DNA from: Verrucomicrobiales bacterium
GTDB lineage: Bacteria; Verrucomicrobiota; Verrucomicrobiia; Limisphaerales; J093
Length of the DNA stretch: 64,000 nt
Reading direction: 5' to 3'
Assembly (NCBI GenBank): GCA_024233215.1
Contig: JACKPW010000007.1
Location: 124,001-188,000 of the forward strand
Part shown: positions 1 to 8,232 of the stretch, in pieces
Numbering within the stretch: position 1 is the first letter of the stretch
Layout: each line of letters starts with the position of its first letter
Made by a program: the position numbers and the translations under genes
Notes under the pieces: model-generated
What the model was told of the DNA's origin: nothing
Database searches by the model: none
The model's input: the letters and a program-made list of their open reading frames with translations, nothing else

Positions 1-265
1 TCATGATGTTCAGGATCTTGGTGGCCACGTCCGGCGGCACCCGGTCGGAACCCGCCAGTTCCACGCTGGCAAGACGCTGCTCCCAGGCATTCGGGGGAAA
101 GACCGCCAGAGACTCCCGCGTGTCCAACGGCCAGGGCAAAACCACCCAGGAAACCCCGTGAAATCGGTCGCGCCAAGGCTTCGGAACACTGATGCGCGCA
201 CCCGGCTCCACGGAAACTGTCCAGTTCCCGAGCAAAGAAGCACTTTCTGACCGAAAATCGCCCAT
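1..265 (-). CDS. Partial unknown protein, N-terminal 88 residues (runs off the window)
   Basis: A minus-strand reading frame opens at ATG 265 (MGDFRSESASLLGNW...) and stays open to base 1, so only the N-terminal 88 residues are visible. An in-frame TAA lies upstream near base 323, so the start must fall within about 55 bases of 265. The translation looks like real protein, with GC-rich third positions and a balanced composition. It carries W-rich segments (LLGNWTVSVEPG, HGVSWVVLPWP) that loosely recall a beta-sandwich sugar-binding domain, but no family is recognisable. No clear ribosome-binding site precedes the ATG. A competing overlapping frame on the same strand has a hydrophobic stretch but poorer composition. 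Coding status is inferred and function is unknown. Confidence 0.5.
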   Translation of the reverse strand, partial: MGDFRSESASLLGNWTVSVEPGARISVPKPWRDRFHGVSWVVLPWPLDTRESLAVFPPNAWEQRLASVELAGSDRVPPDVATKILNIM

Positions 266-736
266 GACGCACCAACCACCAACAGCGCGACCCAACGCGC
301 CAGTTCTGATTCCGAGGAACCCCTTTTATCCCCAACCAGCCCCAACAGCAAGGAAAAACGCTGCGAATCCGGGACTTTGGGGAATGAAGTTATCCACAGG
401 TTGTGCCCAAGGTCAGGCGCCACCTGCCTGGAGCCTCCCTCGAATCGCCCTCCCTGTCCAGTCCAACTGCGCTCCAGCTGCGCTCCGCCAGCTTCGTTGG
501 GGCGGGTTGGGGCAGGGGGCCGGCCCGGGATTGCCCGGCTCGCCGCAAAAAAAGGCAAACGATGGCCAAGGGGTGGAGAGCCGCCGTGTCAGGCACCTCG
601 CATACTGATTTCGCGGGGCTTGCGGAGGGTCCGGATCTGCGGCACAGCCACCCTTCGCCCCGGCTGTTTTCCTTGTACCTGGAACCCGGGGCCGGCCGTC
701 TCAGGCGTCCGGCCCCTGCTTTTGAGAAAGAAACCA
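266..736. other. Non-coding gap before nifJ
   Basis: This stretch separates the divergent partial gene from nifJ. Several frames are open by chance because of the high GC content, but none reads as protein. It contains one perfect DnaA-box-like nonamer (TTATCCACA, 390-398), not clustered with others, and the hairpin at 688-716 just before nifJ. A divergent promoter region is expected here, but I see no convincing -35/-10 pair. Confidence 0.5.
688..716 (+). promoter_or_regulatory. GGGGCCGG hairpin upstream of nifJ
   Basis: The arms GGGGCCGG and CCGGCCCC enclose a 13-base loop. The hairpin ends 20 bases before the nifJ start codon. There is no T-tract, so it is not a classical terminator. An almost identical stem precedes the next gene (4327-4356), which suggests a 5'-leader or mRNA-stability role. 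The function is inferred. Confidence 0.45.
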
Positions 737-3700
737 ATGAAGAGCTTGCTAACTCTGGACGGCAACGAGGCGGTCGCCTATGTCGCCTATCGCTGCAATG
801 AGGTCATGGGCATCTATCCCATCACCCCGTCCTCCAACATGGGGGAATGGTGTGACCAGTGGGCCTCCGAAGGGGTGAAGAACCTCTGGGGCACAGTGCC
901 CCACGTCGTCGAAATGCAGAGCGAGGGCGGCGCCGCCGGCGCGGTGCATGGCGCCCTCCAGACCGGGGCGCTGACCTGCACCTTCACCGCCTCCCAGGGT
1001 CTCCTGCTCAAGATCCCCAACATGTTCAAGATCGCCGGGGAACTCACCCCGACGGTGTTCCACATCTCCGCCCGCGCCCTGGCCACCCATGCGCTCTCCA
1101 TCTTCGGCGACCACAGCGACGTGATGGCCGCCCGGTCCACCGGGTTCGGCATGCTTTCGTCCGCCTCCGTCCAGGAGGCGCACGACTTCGCCCTGATCGC
1201 CCAGGCCGCCACCCTGAAAGCCCGCGTGCCCTTCCTGCACTTCTTCGACGGCTTCCGCACCTCCCATGAGGTCCAGCGCATCGAAATGCTCTCCGACGAC
1301 GAAATGCGCGCCATGATCGACGATTCCCTGGTGATCGCCCACCGGGAGCGCGCCCTTTCCCCCGACCGGCCAAAACTCCGCGGCACCGCCCAGAACCCCG
1401 ATGTCTTCTTCCAGGCCCGCGAGGCGTGCAACCCGTTCTACACCGCCTGCCCGGACATCACCCAGCAGGCGATGGACCAGTTCGCCGAGGTCGTGGGGCG
1501 TCGCTACAGCCTGTTCGACTACGTCGGGGCGGAGGACGCCGAACGCGTCGTGGTGCTGATGGGTTCCGCCTGCGAGGCCGCCCATGAAGCCATCGAGCAT
1601 CTGGTCGCCTCGGGCGAGAAGGTCGGCGTGCTCAAGGTCCGGCTCTACCGGCCGTTTGCGGCGCAGAAGTTCGTGGCCGCGCTGCCCGCCACCACGAAAC
1701 GGATTGCGGTTCTGGACCGCACCAAGGAGCCCGGCAGTGGCGGCGAACCGCTCTACCTCGACGTGGTGGCCGCACTGAACGAGGGCCTCGCCGAGGGATG
1801 GGGCAGCCTCACCGCCATGCCCAAGGTGGTCGCCGGCCGCTACGGCCTGTCGTCGAAGGAATTCACACCCGCAATGGTCAAGGGCGTGCTGGACAACCTC
1901 GCTGCCGACAAGCCGAAGCACCACTTCACCGTGGGGATCAACGACGACGTCAGCAACGGGAGCATCGCCTACGACGCCGGTTTCTCCACCGAATCGGACA
2001 AGGTCGTGCGCTGCATGTTCTACGGGCTGGGTGCCGACGGAACGGTCGGAGCCAACAAGAACTCGATCAAGATCATCGGCGAGGAGACACCGAACTTCGC
2101 CCAGGGCTATTTCGTGTATGACTCGAAGAAGTCCGGTTCGATGACCGTGTCCCATCTGCGCTTCGGTCCCAAGGAGATCCGCTCGACCTACCTGATCAGC
2201 AAGGCCCAGTTCGTCGCCTGCCATCAGCCGGTGTTCCTCGAGCGCTACAACGTGCTCGCCAACCTGGCCCAGGGCGGCACCTTCCTGCTGAATTCACCCC
2301 ACGCCGCCGACGCCGTCTGGGCCACCCTGCCCCGGGACATCCAGGAGGAGCTCGTCGGCAAGCAGGCAAAGCTGTACGTCATCGATGCCACCAGTGTCGC
2401 CCGCGACAGCGGCATGGGCGGCCGCATCAACACGATCATGCAGACCTGCTTCTTCGCCCTGGCCGGCGTGCTGACACGCGACGAGGCGATCGAGCAGATC
2501 AAGAAATCGATCAAGAAGACCTACGGCAAGAAGGGTGATGAGATCGTCCGCAAGAACATCGAGGCCGTGGAGGCCACGCTTGCCAACTTGCACGAGGTGA
2601 AGGTGCCGGCAAGTGCCGACAGCACGATCCGGTTGCTGCCGCCTGTCACCGCCGACGCGCCGGAGTACGTCCAGAACGTCCTGGGCCCGATCTTCGGCGG
2701 CAAGGGCGAGGACCTCCCGGTCAGCGCCTTTTCGCCGGATGGCACGTTCCCCACGGCCACCGCGCAATACGAGAAGCGCAACCTCGCCCTGGAGATTCCG
2801 GTGTGGGACGAGAACACCTGCATCCAGTGCGCCAAGTGCGTCGCCATCTGCCCGCACGCCACCATCCGCATGAAGGTCTTTGACGAGGCCGCCCTCGCCG
2901 GCGCACCGGCCACCTTCAAGTCCACCGCCGCCCGCAACCCCGATTGGAAGGGAATGAAGTTCGCCCTGCAGGTCGCGGCCGAGGACTGCACCGGCTGCGC
3001 GCTGTGTGTCGAGGTCTGCCCCGCCAAGAACAAGAGCGAAGCCCGGTTGAAGGCCATCAACATGGCGCCCCAGGCACCGCTGCGCGATCAGGAACGGGCC
3101 AACTGGGACTTCTTCCTCACGCTGCCCGAAATGGACCGGCGCAAGGTCAAGGTCACCCAACTCCGCCAACAGCAGGTCATGCGGCCGCTCTTCGAGTTCT
3201 CCGGCGCCTGCGCCGGCTGCGGCGAGACCCCATACATCAAGATGCTCAGCCAGCTCTTCGGTGACCGCGCGGTCATCGCCAATGCCACCGGCTGCAGCTC
3301 CATCTACGGTGGCAACCTCCCCACCACCCCTTACTGCCAAAACGCCGAGGGACGTGGCCCGAGCTGGAACAACTCCCTCTTTGAGGACAACGCCGAGTTC
3401 GGCCTGGGCTATCGCGTGTCCCTCGACAAACAGGCGGAACTCGCCCGCGAACTCGTCCAGAAACACGCTGACAAACTGGGCGACGACCTCGTCACCGGCC
3501 TGATCAACGCCGACCAGACCAACGAGGCCGGCATCCACGATCAACGGGAACGGGTCGCCGCACTCAAGGCAAAGCTCGACGGAGCCGACTGCCCCGAGGC
3601 GCGGATGCTGCTGTCGGTGGCGGACAGTCTGGTCAAGCGCAGCGTCTGGATTCTGGGGGGTGACGGCTGGGCCTACGACATCGGCTATGGCGGTCTGGAT

Positions 3701-4315
3701 CACGTCCTCGCCAGCGGCCGGAACGTCAACGTGTTGGTCATGGACACCGAGGTCTACTCCAACACGGGCGGCCAGGCTTCCAAGTCCACCCCGCGCGGCG
3801 CCGTGGCGAAATTCGCCGCCGGTGGCAAACCCATCGGCAAGAAGGACCTCGGCCTCATCGCCATGAGCTACGGCACCATCTACGTGGCCAGCGTCGCCAT
3901 GGGAGCCAAGGACGAGCACACCCTCAAGGCATTCGTCGAGGCGGAGTCCTATGACGGGCCGTCCATCATCATCGCCTACTCCCACTGCATCGCCCACGGC
4001 ATCAATATGGTGGCCGGAGCGCGGCAGCAGAAAGCGGCGGTCGAGGCCGGACAATGGCTCCTCTACCGCTACGATCCGCGCCGCAAAGCCAACGGCGAAA
4101 ACCCGCTCCAACTCGATTCGCCGGCGGCAAAGATCAAGGTGCAGGACTTCCTGCTCTCGGAGAACCGCTTCAAAATGCTGGCCAAGGCGAGACCCGAGCA
4201 GGCTCGCGTCCTGTTCGATCTCGCACAGGGAGATGTCGCCTCCCGCTGGCAGATGTATTCCTACCTTGCCGCCCGGAAATTCAACGGTGCCGCCGAACCG
4301 ACCGCCAAGGCCTGA
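737..4315 (+). CDS. nifJ: Pyruvate:ferredoxin (flavodoxin) oxidoreductase
   Basis: This 1192-residue single-chain PFOR has the usual length for the family. It oxidatively decarboxylates pyruvate to acetyl-CoA in the cytoplasm and reduces ferredoxin or flavodoxin. Visible landmarks, in order: the N-terminal YPITPSS motif (about residue 29); an inserted ferredoxin domain with two 4Fe-4S motifs, CIQCAKCVAICP (about 694) and CTGCALCVEVCP (about 750); CAGCGE (about 824), which gives proximal-cluster cysteines; a TPP-binding stretch with GDGWAYDIG (about 975) and NTGGQAS (about 1009); and a late Cys in YSHCIAHG (about 1083). ATG 737 is chosen because homologues begin at the Mxx-LDGN segment and a purine-rich GAGAAAG precedes it. 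The longer in-frame extension upstream is not protein-like. It is probably co-transcribed with the DHOD-like gene 81 bases downstream. Confidence 0.96.
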   Translation: MKSLLTLDGNEAVAYVAYRCNEVMGIYPITPSSNMGEWCDQWASEGVKNLWGTVPHVVEMQSEGGAAGAVHGALQTGALTCTFTASQGLLLKIPNMFKIAGELTPTVFHISARALATHALSIFGDHSDVMAARSTGFGMLSSASVQEAHDFALIAQAATLKARVPFLHFFDGFRTSHEVQRIEMLSDDEMRAMIDDSLVIAHRERALSPDRPKLRGTAQNPDVFFQAREACNPFYTACPDITQQAMDQFAEVVGRRYSLFDYVGAEDAERVVVLMGSACEAAHEAIEHLVASGEKVGVLKVRLYRPFAAQKFVAALPATTKRIAVLDRTKEPGSGGEPLYLDVVAALNEGLAEGWGSLTAMPKVVAGRYGLSSKEFTPAMVKGVLDNLAADKPKHHFTVGINDDVSNGSIAYDAGFSTESDKVVRCMFYGLGADGTVGANKNSIKIIGEETPNFAQGYFVYDSKKSGSMTVSHLRFGPKEIRSTYLISKAQFVACHQPVFLERYNVLANLAQGGTFLLNSPHAADAVWATLPRDIQEELVGKQAKLYVIDATSVARDSGMGGRINTIMQTCFFALAGVLTRDEAIEQIKKSIKKTYGKKGDEIVRKNIEAVEATLANLHEVKVPASADSTIRLLPPVTADAPEYVQNVLGPIFGGKGEDLPVSAFSPDGTFPTATAQYEKRNLALEIPVWDENTCIQCAKCVAICPHATIRMKVFDEAALAGAPATFKSTAARNPDWKGMKFALQVAAEDCTGCALCVEVCPAKNKSEARLKAINMAPQAPLRDQERANWDFFLTLPEMDRRKVKVTQLRQQQVMRPLFEFSGACAGCGETPYIKMLSQLFGDRAVIANATGCSSIYGGNLPTTPYCQNAEGRGPSWNNSLFEDNAEFGLGYRVSLDKQAELARELVQKHADKLGDDLVTGLINADQTNEAGIHDQRERVAALKAKLDGADCPEARMLLSVADSLVKRSVWILGGDGWAYDIGYGGLDHVLASGRNVNVLVMDTEVYSNTGGQASKSTPRGAVAKFAAGGKPIGKKDLGLIAMSYGTIYVASVAMGAKDEHTLKAFVEAESYDGPSIIIAYSHCIAHGINMVAGARQQKAAVEAGQWLLYRYDPRRKANGENPLQLDSPAAKIKVQDFLLSENRFKMLAKARPEQARVLFDLAQGDVASRWQMYSYLAARKFNGAAEPTAKA

Positions 4316-4326
4316 ACCCCCGGACC

Positions 4327-4356
4327 GTCGGGGCCGGAGCGAATGCCGGCCCCGAC
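4327..4356 (+). promoter_or_regulatory. Intergenic hairpin between nifJ and its partner gene
   Basis: An 11-bp perfect stem (GTCGGGGCCGG / CCGGCCCCGAC) with an 8-base loop begins 12 bases after the nifJ stop. No T-run follows, so read-through into the next gene is likely. It could set differential mRNA stability or cause partial attenuation. The core stem is the same as in the hairpin at 688-716. Confidence 0.55.
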
Positions 4357-4396
4357 CCGACCTCTTGACTTCAATTCAACCGCGAAAGGACAATTC

Positions 4397-5392
4397 ATGG
4401 ATCTGAGCACGACTTACATGGGGCTGAAACTGAAGAGCCCGCTGGTTCCCTCCGCGAGCCCCCTGACCCGCGAAATCTCCGAACTCAAGCGTGCCGAGGA
4501 CTCCGGCGCCAGCGCCGTGGTGCTGCCCTCGGTGTTCGAGGAACAGCTCCGGCTCGAAAGCGAGGAACTCGAACTCGCCATCGAACAGGGCACCGACGTC
4601 TCCGCCGAGGCCACCTCCTACTTCCCCGCCGTCGGCGATTTTCGGATCGGTCCCGAGGACTACCTCGAGCACATCCAAAGCGCCAAGGCCGCCATCGACA
4701 TCCCGGTGATCGCCAGCCTCAACGGCACCTCCACCGGCGGCTGGACCGAATACGCCCGCAAGATCGAAAACGCCGGCGCCGATGCCTTGGAGCTGAACGT
4801 CTACTACATCCCGACCGACCCGAACCTCTCCGGAGCCGAGGTCGAACAGACCTATCTGGACATCCTGAAGGCAGTCAAGGGCGCGGTGAAGATCCCCGTC
4901 GCGGTGAAGCTCAGCCCGTTCTTCAGCAACATGGCCAACATGGCCAAACGGCTCGACGACGCCGGGGCCGATGCTCTCGTGCTGTTCAACCGGTTCTACC
5001 AGCCCGACATCGACCTGGAGAACCTCGAGATCGAGCACAGCATCCTGCTGAGCACCCCGCAGGCCCGGCGGCTGCCGCTTCGTTGGATTGCCATCCTGTG
5101 CGGCAAGATCCAGGCCAGCCTCGCTGCCACCAGCGGCATCCATACCGCCGCCGACGCGCTCAAGGTCACCATGGCCGGCGCCGACGTCGCGATGCTCTGC
5201 TCCGTCCTGCTCCGCAAGGGCATGGCGCAGGTGGCCGTGATCGAACAGGAAATGCGCCAGTGGCTCGAAACCCACGAGTATGAGTCGCTCGCCCAGGCCC
5301 GGGGTTCCCTGAGCCAAAAGAGCGTCGCCCACCCGGCTGCCTTCGAGCGCGCCCAATACATGAAGATCCTCTCAACCTACCAGCTCACCTGA
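4397..5392 (+). CDS. Dihydroorotate dehydrogenase-like flavoprotein
   Basis: This 331-residue protein is an FMN-binding TIM barrel of the DHOD-like family that often sits beside nifJ. ATG 4397 is preceded by AAAGGA at good spacing. Recognisable barrel segments are SLNGTSTGGWTEYARKIENA and ALELNVYYIP, then VAVKLSPFFSN, then the phosphate-binding TSGIHTAADALK with MAGADVAMLCS near the C-terminus. The family resembles the barrel of PyrD and PreA but lacks the iron-sulfur partner domain. The true substrate is not established. Its place directly after nifJ suggests a link to ferredoxin-dependent redox metabolism rather than pyrimidine synthesis (inference). A strong terminator follows the stop codon. 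Confidence 0.85.
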   Translation: MDLSTTYMGLKLKSPLVPSASPLTREISELKRAEDSGASAVVLPSVFEEQLRLESEELELAIEQGTDVSAEATSYFPAVGDFRIGPEDYLEHIQSAKAAIDIPVIASLNGTSTGGWTEYARKIENAGADALELNVYYIPTDPNLSGAEVEQTYLDILKAVKGAVKIPVAVKLSPFFSNMANMAKRLDDAGADALVLFNRFYQPDIDLENLEIEHSILLSTPQARRLPLRWIAILCGKIQASLAATSGIHTAADALKVTMAGADVAMLCSVLLRKGMAQVAVIEQEMRQWLETHEYESLAQARGSLSQKSVAHPAAFERAQYMKILSTYQLT

Positions 5393-5426
5393 TCGGACCG
5401 CTGGCAGGTTCCCAAGCGAAACACCC

Positions 5427-5457
5427 GGGGCGGGACCTCCCGCCCCGTCTTCTTTTT
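5427..5457 (+). terminator. Rho-independent terminator of the nifJ unit
   Basis: The stem GGGGCGGG-acct-CCCGCCCC is followed directly by a T-rich tract (GTCTTCTTTTT). It lies 34 bases after the stop of the DHOD-like gene, in the correct orientation. The next gene is convergent. Confidence 0.85.
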
Positions 5458-5570
5458 GGGATGCTCCATCTCCATGCCCGATGGACCTTGCCGATCTCTT
5501 CGGCTCGAACCTCGTGGATGGGATACTTGTCGTCCCGTGCGGCGAGCCGGGTGTGCGTCGAGGAAGTTCT

Positions 5571-6425
5571 TCAGTCGAGGCGGCGTCTGAAGCGCCCGAA
5601 CCGAACGCCCGCCACACCCGCAAGCACCACGGCCATCCCCAGCGCCGTGAATGCCGGTTCGGGCACCACCAGAATGGGAGCGCTCCAAGCCCGGGTTGGA
5701 TCGGCCGGGTTGGAGTTCGCGGCAACATCGTAGTTGAGGAGGTTGTGGTCAGTCGCGTTTTGGATCGACGCGAGTTGCAGACGCCACTCCTGATTCGGTT
5801 CCAATCCCGTGGCTGCGGCAAGAAGGGCCCACGAGACGGCAAAATCGATGAAGCTCGTGGTACCCCCAAACTCGCCCGGCGTGAGTTGAGCATCCGAGGT
5901 CAGGATGTAGCCGTCTCCCGTGGTGTTGAAGTCAGGTGGCGAGATCTTCTTCGCGTTGTTTCCATCAATGTCATCCATTCTGGTGCTGGCCCAGGTGGCG
6001 CCGGCTGAATCCAGGACCATCAGCTCCAACCCGTGGTTATCATTGTCGTTGGACTTCGAGTCCCAGGCAAAAGCATAGTTGGGCACCGGATTCGCGCCAA
6101 CGGTATCCAGGGTCAGCAGCAGCAAGACCGCGTCGTGCCACAAATCATGGTCCCCATTGACCCGCGCCCGAAAGAAGAAGTAGCTGCTGTCAGCCGCATA
6201 GTAGGCCCCCGGATAAGTCGAGGACCCCACGAAATCCAGTCCGTCGCCTGCTGCCTTGTCGACCGGATCGTTCAAACTGGGGATCGGCGTCCAGGTGACC
6301 GGCCATGCGGGACCAGGCGCCGGGCCATACTGCAGCACGGGGGCGGCCCCGAAAGCCGGCAGAAAGCCAGCCATCAGTATTCCAATGGCAACCGCGGGGG
6401 CGAACCTGCGGGTCAGGTACCTCAT
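5571..6425 (-). CDS. PEP-CTERM sorting-signal protein
   Basis: This 284-residue exported protein has an N-terminal signal peptide (RYLTRRFAPAVAIGILMAGF) and a C-terminal PEP-CTERM tripartite signal: VPEP at about residue 254, a hydrophobic segment, then the basic tail RFGRFRRRLD. In the known system such tails are processed by an exosortase at the inner membrane, linked to extracellular polysaccharide or surface display. No exosortase gene is visible in this window. The mature region is rich in D, N and aromatics, with no domain I can name. It is monocistronic and convergent with the nifJ unit. Confidence 0.85.
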   Translation of the reverse strand: MRYLTRRFAPAVAIGILMAGFLPAFGAAPVLQYGPAPGPAWPVTWTPIPSLNDPVDKAAGDGLDFVGSSTYPGAYYAADSSYFFFRARVNGDHDLWHDAVLLLLTLDTVGANPVPNYAFAWDSKSNDNDNHGLELMVLDSAGATWASTRMDDIDGNNAKKISPPDFNTTGDGYILTSDAQLTPGEFGGTTSFIDFAVSWALLAAATGLEPNQEWRLQLASIQNATDHNLLNYDVAANSNPADPTRAWSAPILVVPEPAFTALGMAVVLAGVAGVRFGRFRRRLD

Positions 6426-6668
6426 AGGGCTTCTATTAGCACTAGCCAGGAATGCGATTCAACAGAATTGAGTATCCCGAATGGGAGAAGTGAGTAATCC
6501 GCGTCGGGAAAGGCCAGCCGAGCACGGGTCAGCAGCAGTTCTCATCGTGGCGGGGCCCGGTCTCCGATCGGCTTGCCTCAAACGGAAACCCGGACGTCTT
6601 GACGGGCTCCCAGGCCCAAAGCCGGCGGGACGCCGGCGCTCCGGTGCCAGATGAGAACGGCTGGCGGG

Positions 6669-7298
6669 TCAGTGCAGATACTTGACGGCCACGAAACCGA
6701 GAATCAGCAGCACCAGAAAGCCCCAGGCGCACCAGTCGAAGTACTTCTCCACCCAGGCCTTGATCTGCGGGCCGAACACGTAGATCAATCCCGCCACGAG
6801 GAAGAAACGCGCCGAACGACCCACCGCCGAGGCTGCCACCAAGGTCCCCAAGCCCACGTCAAAAACCCCCGCCGCGATGGTGAAAACCTTGTACGGAATC
6901 GGTGTGAACGCCGCCGTGAGGATCGCAAGGAAGGCGTTGCCTTGGTAGAGGCGCTGCACCTTCTCGAAGGCCTCGGCCGAGAACAGGTGCGGAATGAACC
7001 ACCCGTGCACCAATTCCCAAGCCCCGGCGCCGATCGCGTAACCGATGACTCCACCGATCACCGAGCCCAGCGCACAGACCGCCGCGAAGCGCCATGCCTT
7101 CTTCGCTGCACCCACGGCCAGCGCAATCAACAACACGTCCGGCGGCACGGGAAACACCGACGATTCCGCCATGGCGAGGAAGAACAACGCCCAAGCCCCA
7201 CCCGGTCGCTCCGCCCAACTGAGCGTCCAGTCGTACATCCGTCGCATCAGGCCGCGCCGCTCCTCGGCGGGCAGGGTCTCTTCCGTCTCCGTCTGCAT
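6669..7298 (-). CDS. YqaA/DedA-type (VTT domain) inner-membrane protein
   Basis: This 209-residue integral membrane protein has about five hydrophobic segments. Its N-terminal half carries the SNARE-associated/DedA pattern: FFLAMAESSVFPVPPDVLL, then an alanine- and glycine-rich helix pair, GSVIGGVIGYAIG. A later re-entrant-type segment reads FTPIPYKVFTIAAG. These are hallmarks of the YqaA subgroup. Family members are linked to lipid transport and envelope homeostasis, but substrates are rarely known. ATG 7298 is preferred. An in-frame GTG at 7322 would add eight residues with no better ribosome-binding site. Confidence 0.85.
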   Translation of the reverse strand: MQTETEETLPAEERRGLMRRMYDWTLSWAERPGGAWALFFLAMAESSVFPVPPDVLLIALAVGAAKKAWRFAAVCALGSVIGGVIGYAIGAGAWELVHGWFIPHLFSAEAFEKVQRLYQGNAFLAILTAAFTPIPYKVFTIAAGVFDVGLGTLVAASAVGRSARFFLVAGLIYVFGPQIKAWVEKYFDWCAWGFLVLLILGFVAVKYLH

Positions 7299-7398
7299 GC
7301 GCGGGCAGTGGACTGAAAACACCGGAAGGCGTCAAGCCGCGCCGCCGCGCCGCCAGGACCCCGGGCACGGGCACGGGTCCCGACCGCGCGTGCCGCCT

Positions 7399-7442
7399 GA
7401 CGAGCAGCTTCGTGTTGCAGGTGCAACACGAAGCTGCTCGTC
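7399..7442. repeat. 21-bp perfect palindrome with GG centre
   Basis: Perfect 21-base arms beginning GACGAGCAGCTTCGTG meet at a 2-base centre (TGCA-GG-TGCA). It sits between the stop of the DUF4230 gene and the start of the YqaA-type gene, both on the minus strand. No T-tract follows on either strand. A decayed relative occurs at 44669-44684, so this looks like a dispersed element rather than a gene-specific site. Confidence 0.8.
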
Positions 7443-7487
7443 GATGCGCCGGGATCATGGGTGCGCCGCGTCCCACAATGCCTGGGA

Positions 7488-8135
7488 TCAGTCCGGCGGT
7501 GCGGCCCCACCCCGCTCCTCGCCGGGTTCCCCAGCTGATTCGGTTTCCGTGTCCGGACGGAACCGGACGTCCACCTGTTCGAAGCCCAGGAGCTTCAGCA
7601 ACCGGGTCAACTCGAACACCAACCGATCCTCCGCCTCCTGCCGGATGCCGGCCTCCTCCGCCGCCCGCACCACGGCATCGAGTCCTTTCCGGCGGGCCTG
7701 TTGCTCCAAGCCCTTGTCGAAACGCCGCAACAGACCGGTGGAATGGTCGATCACCCGGGTCTGATTCTCATCGAGATGGGCCGACAACACCCGTGGGGCC
7801 GGCAATGACAGGTGCACCTGTCGGTCGTTGAATTCCAGGTCCTGCTCACGCAACTCCTTCAGATCGATGCCCGCCCGGACAACCCCGTGGGCCACCAGCA
7901 CAACGCGGCTTTCGCCATAGGGCTTCACGTCCTCGGCCATGACGATCTTCTCCACGACGTATTTCACGGTGGCGAACTCGGCGAGGCCCTGGATTTGGAG
8001 CACCACCGCCGGACCCTCCGCGAGCCGGCCACCGCCACCGGGAATGTCCCGGGACACCAGCCATCCCAGCAACCCGCCCAGCAACAGGAGGCCGAGGACA
8101 AGGATGATACCGGGCAGAAACCGGACCTGCTTCAT
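7488..8135 (-). CDS. DUF4230 family membrane-anchored protein
   Basis: This 215-residue protein has one N-terminal transmembrane helix (FLPGIILVLGLLLLGGLLGW) and a soluble domain typical of DUF4230: the segment LQIQGLAEFATVKYVVEKI, then VLVAHGVVRAGIDL and LPAPRVLSAHLDE. The domain is predicted to face the periplasm. Function is unknown. The C-terminus is an E/G/P-rich tail. ATG 8135 is chosen because it places the membrane helix at the N-terminus. Longer in-frame versions would overlap the divergent RND adaptor gene and look non-coding. No strong ribosome-binding site is visible. Confidence 0.78.
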   Translation of the reverse strand: MKQVRFLPGIILVLGLLLLGGLLGWLVSRDIPGGGGRLAEGPAVVLQIQGLAEFATVKYVVEKIVMAEDVKPYGESRVVLVAHGVVRAGIDLKELREQDLEFNDRQVHLSLPAPRVLSAHLDENQTRVIDHSTGLLRRFDKGLEQQARRKGLDAVVRAAEEAGIRQEAEDRLVFELTRLLKLLGFEQVDVRFRPDTETESAGEPGEERGGAAPPD

Positions 8136-8232
8136 GCGGATCGAGAGTACCGCCCGCGACCCGCCCGCCAAGGGGAAAAAGGCATTGAAGATTCGCTTCG
8201 CCAACCGCGTCGGACTGTGAATACGCTCATCC

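Noticed and set aside
390..398. Perfect DnaA-box-like TTATCCACA before nifJ
   Set aside because: A single 9-mer with no cluster, AT-rich unwinding region or dnaA gene nearby. Not enough for an origin.
749..4111. Long antisense open frames opposite nifJ
   Set aside because: Mirror frames of a high-GC gene; the translation is glycine/histidine-rich and unlike protein.
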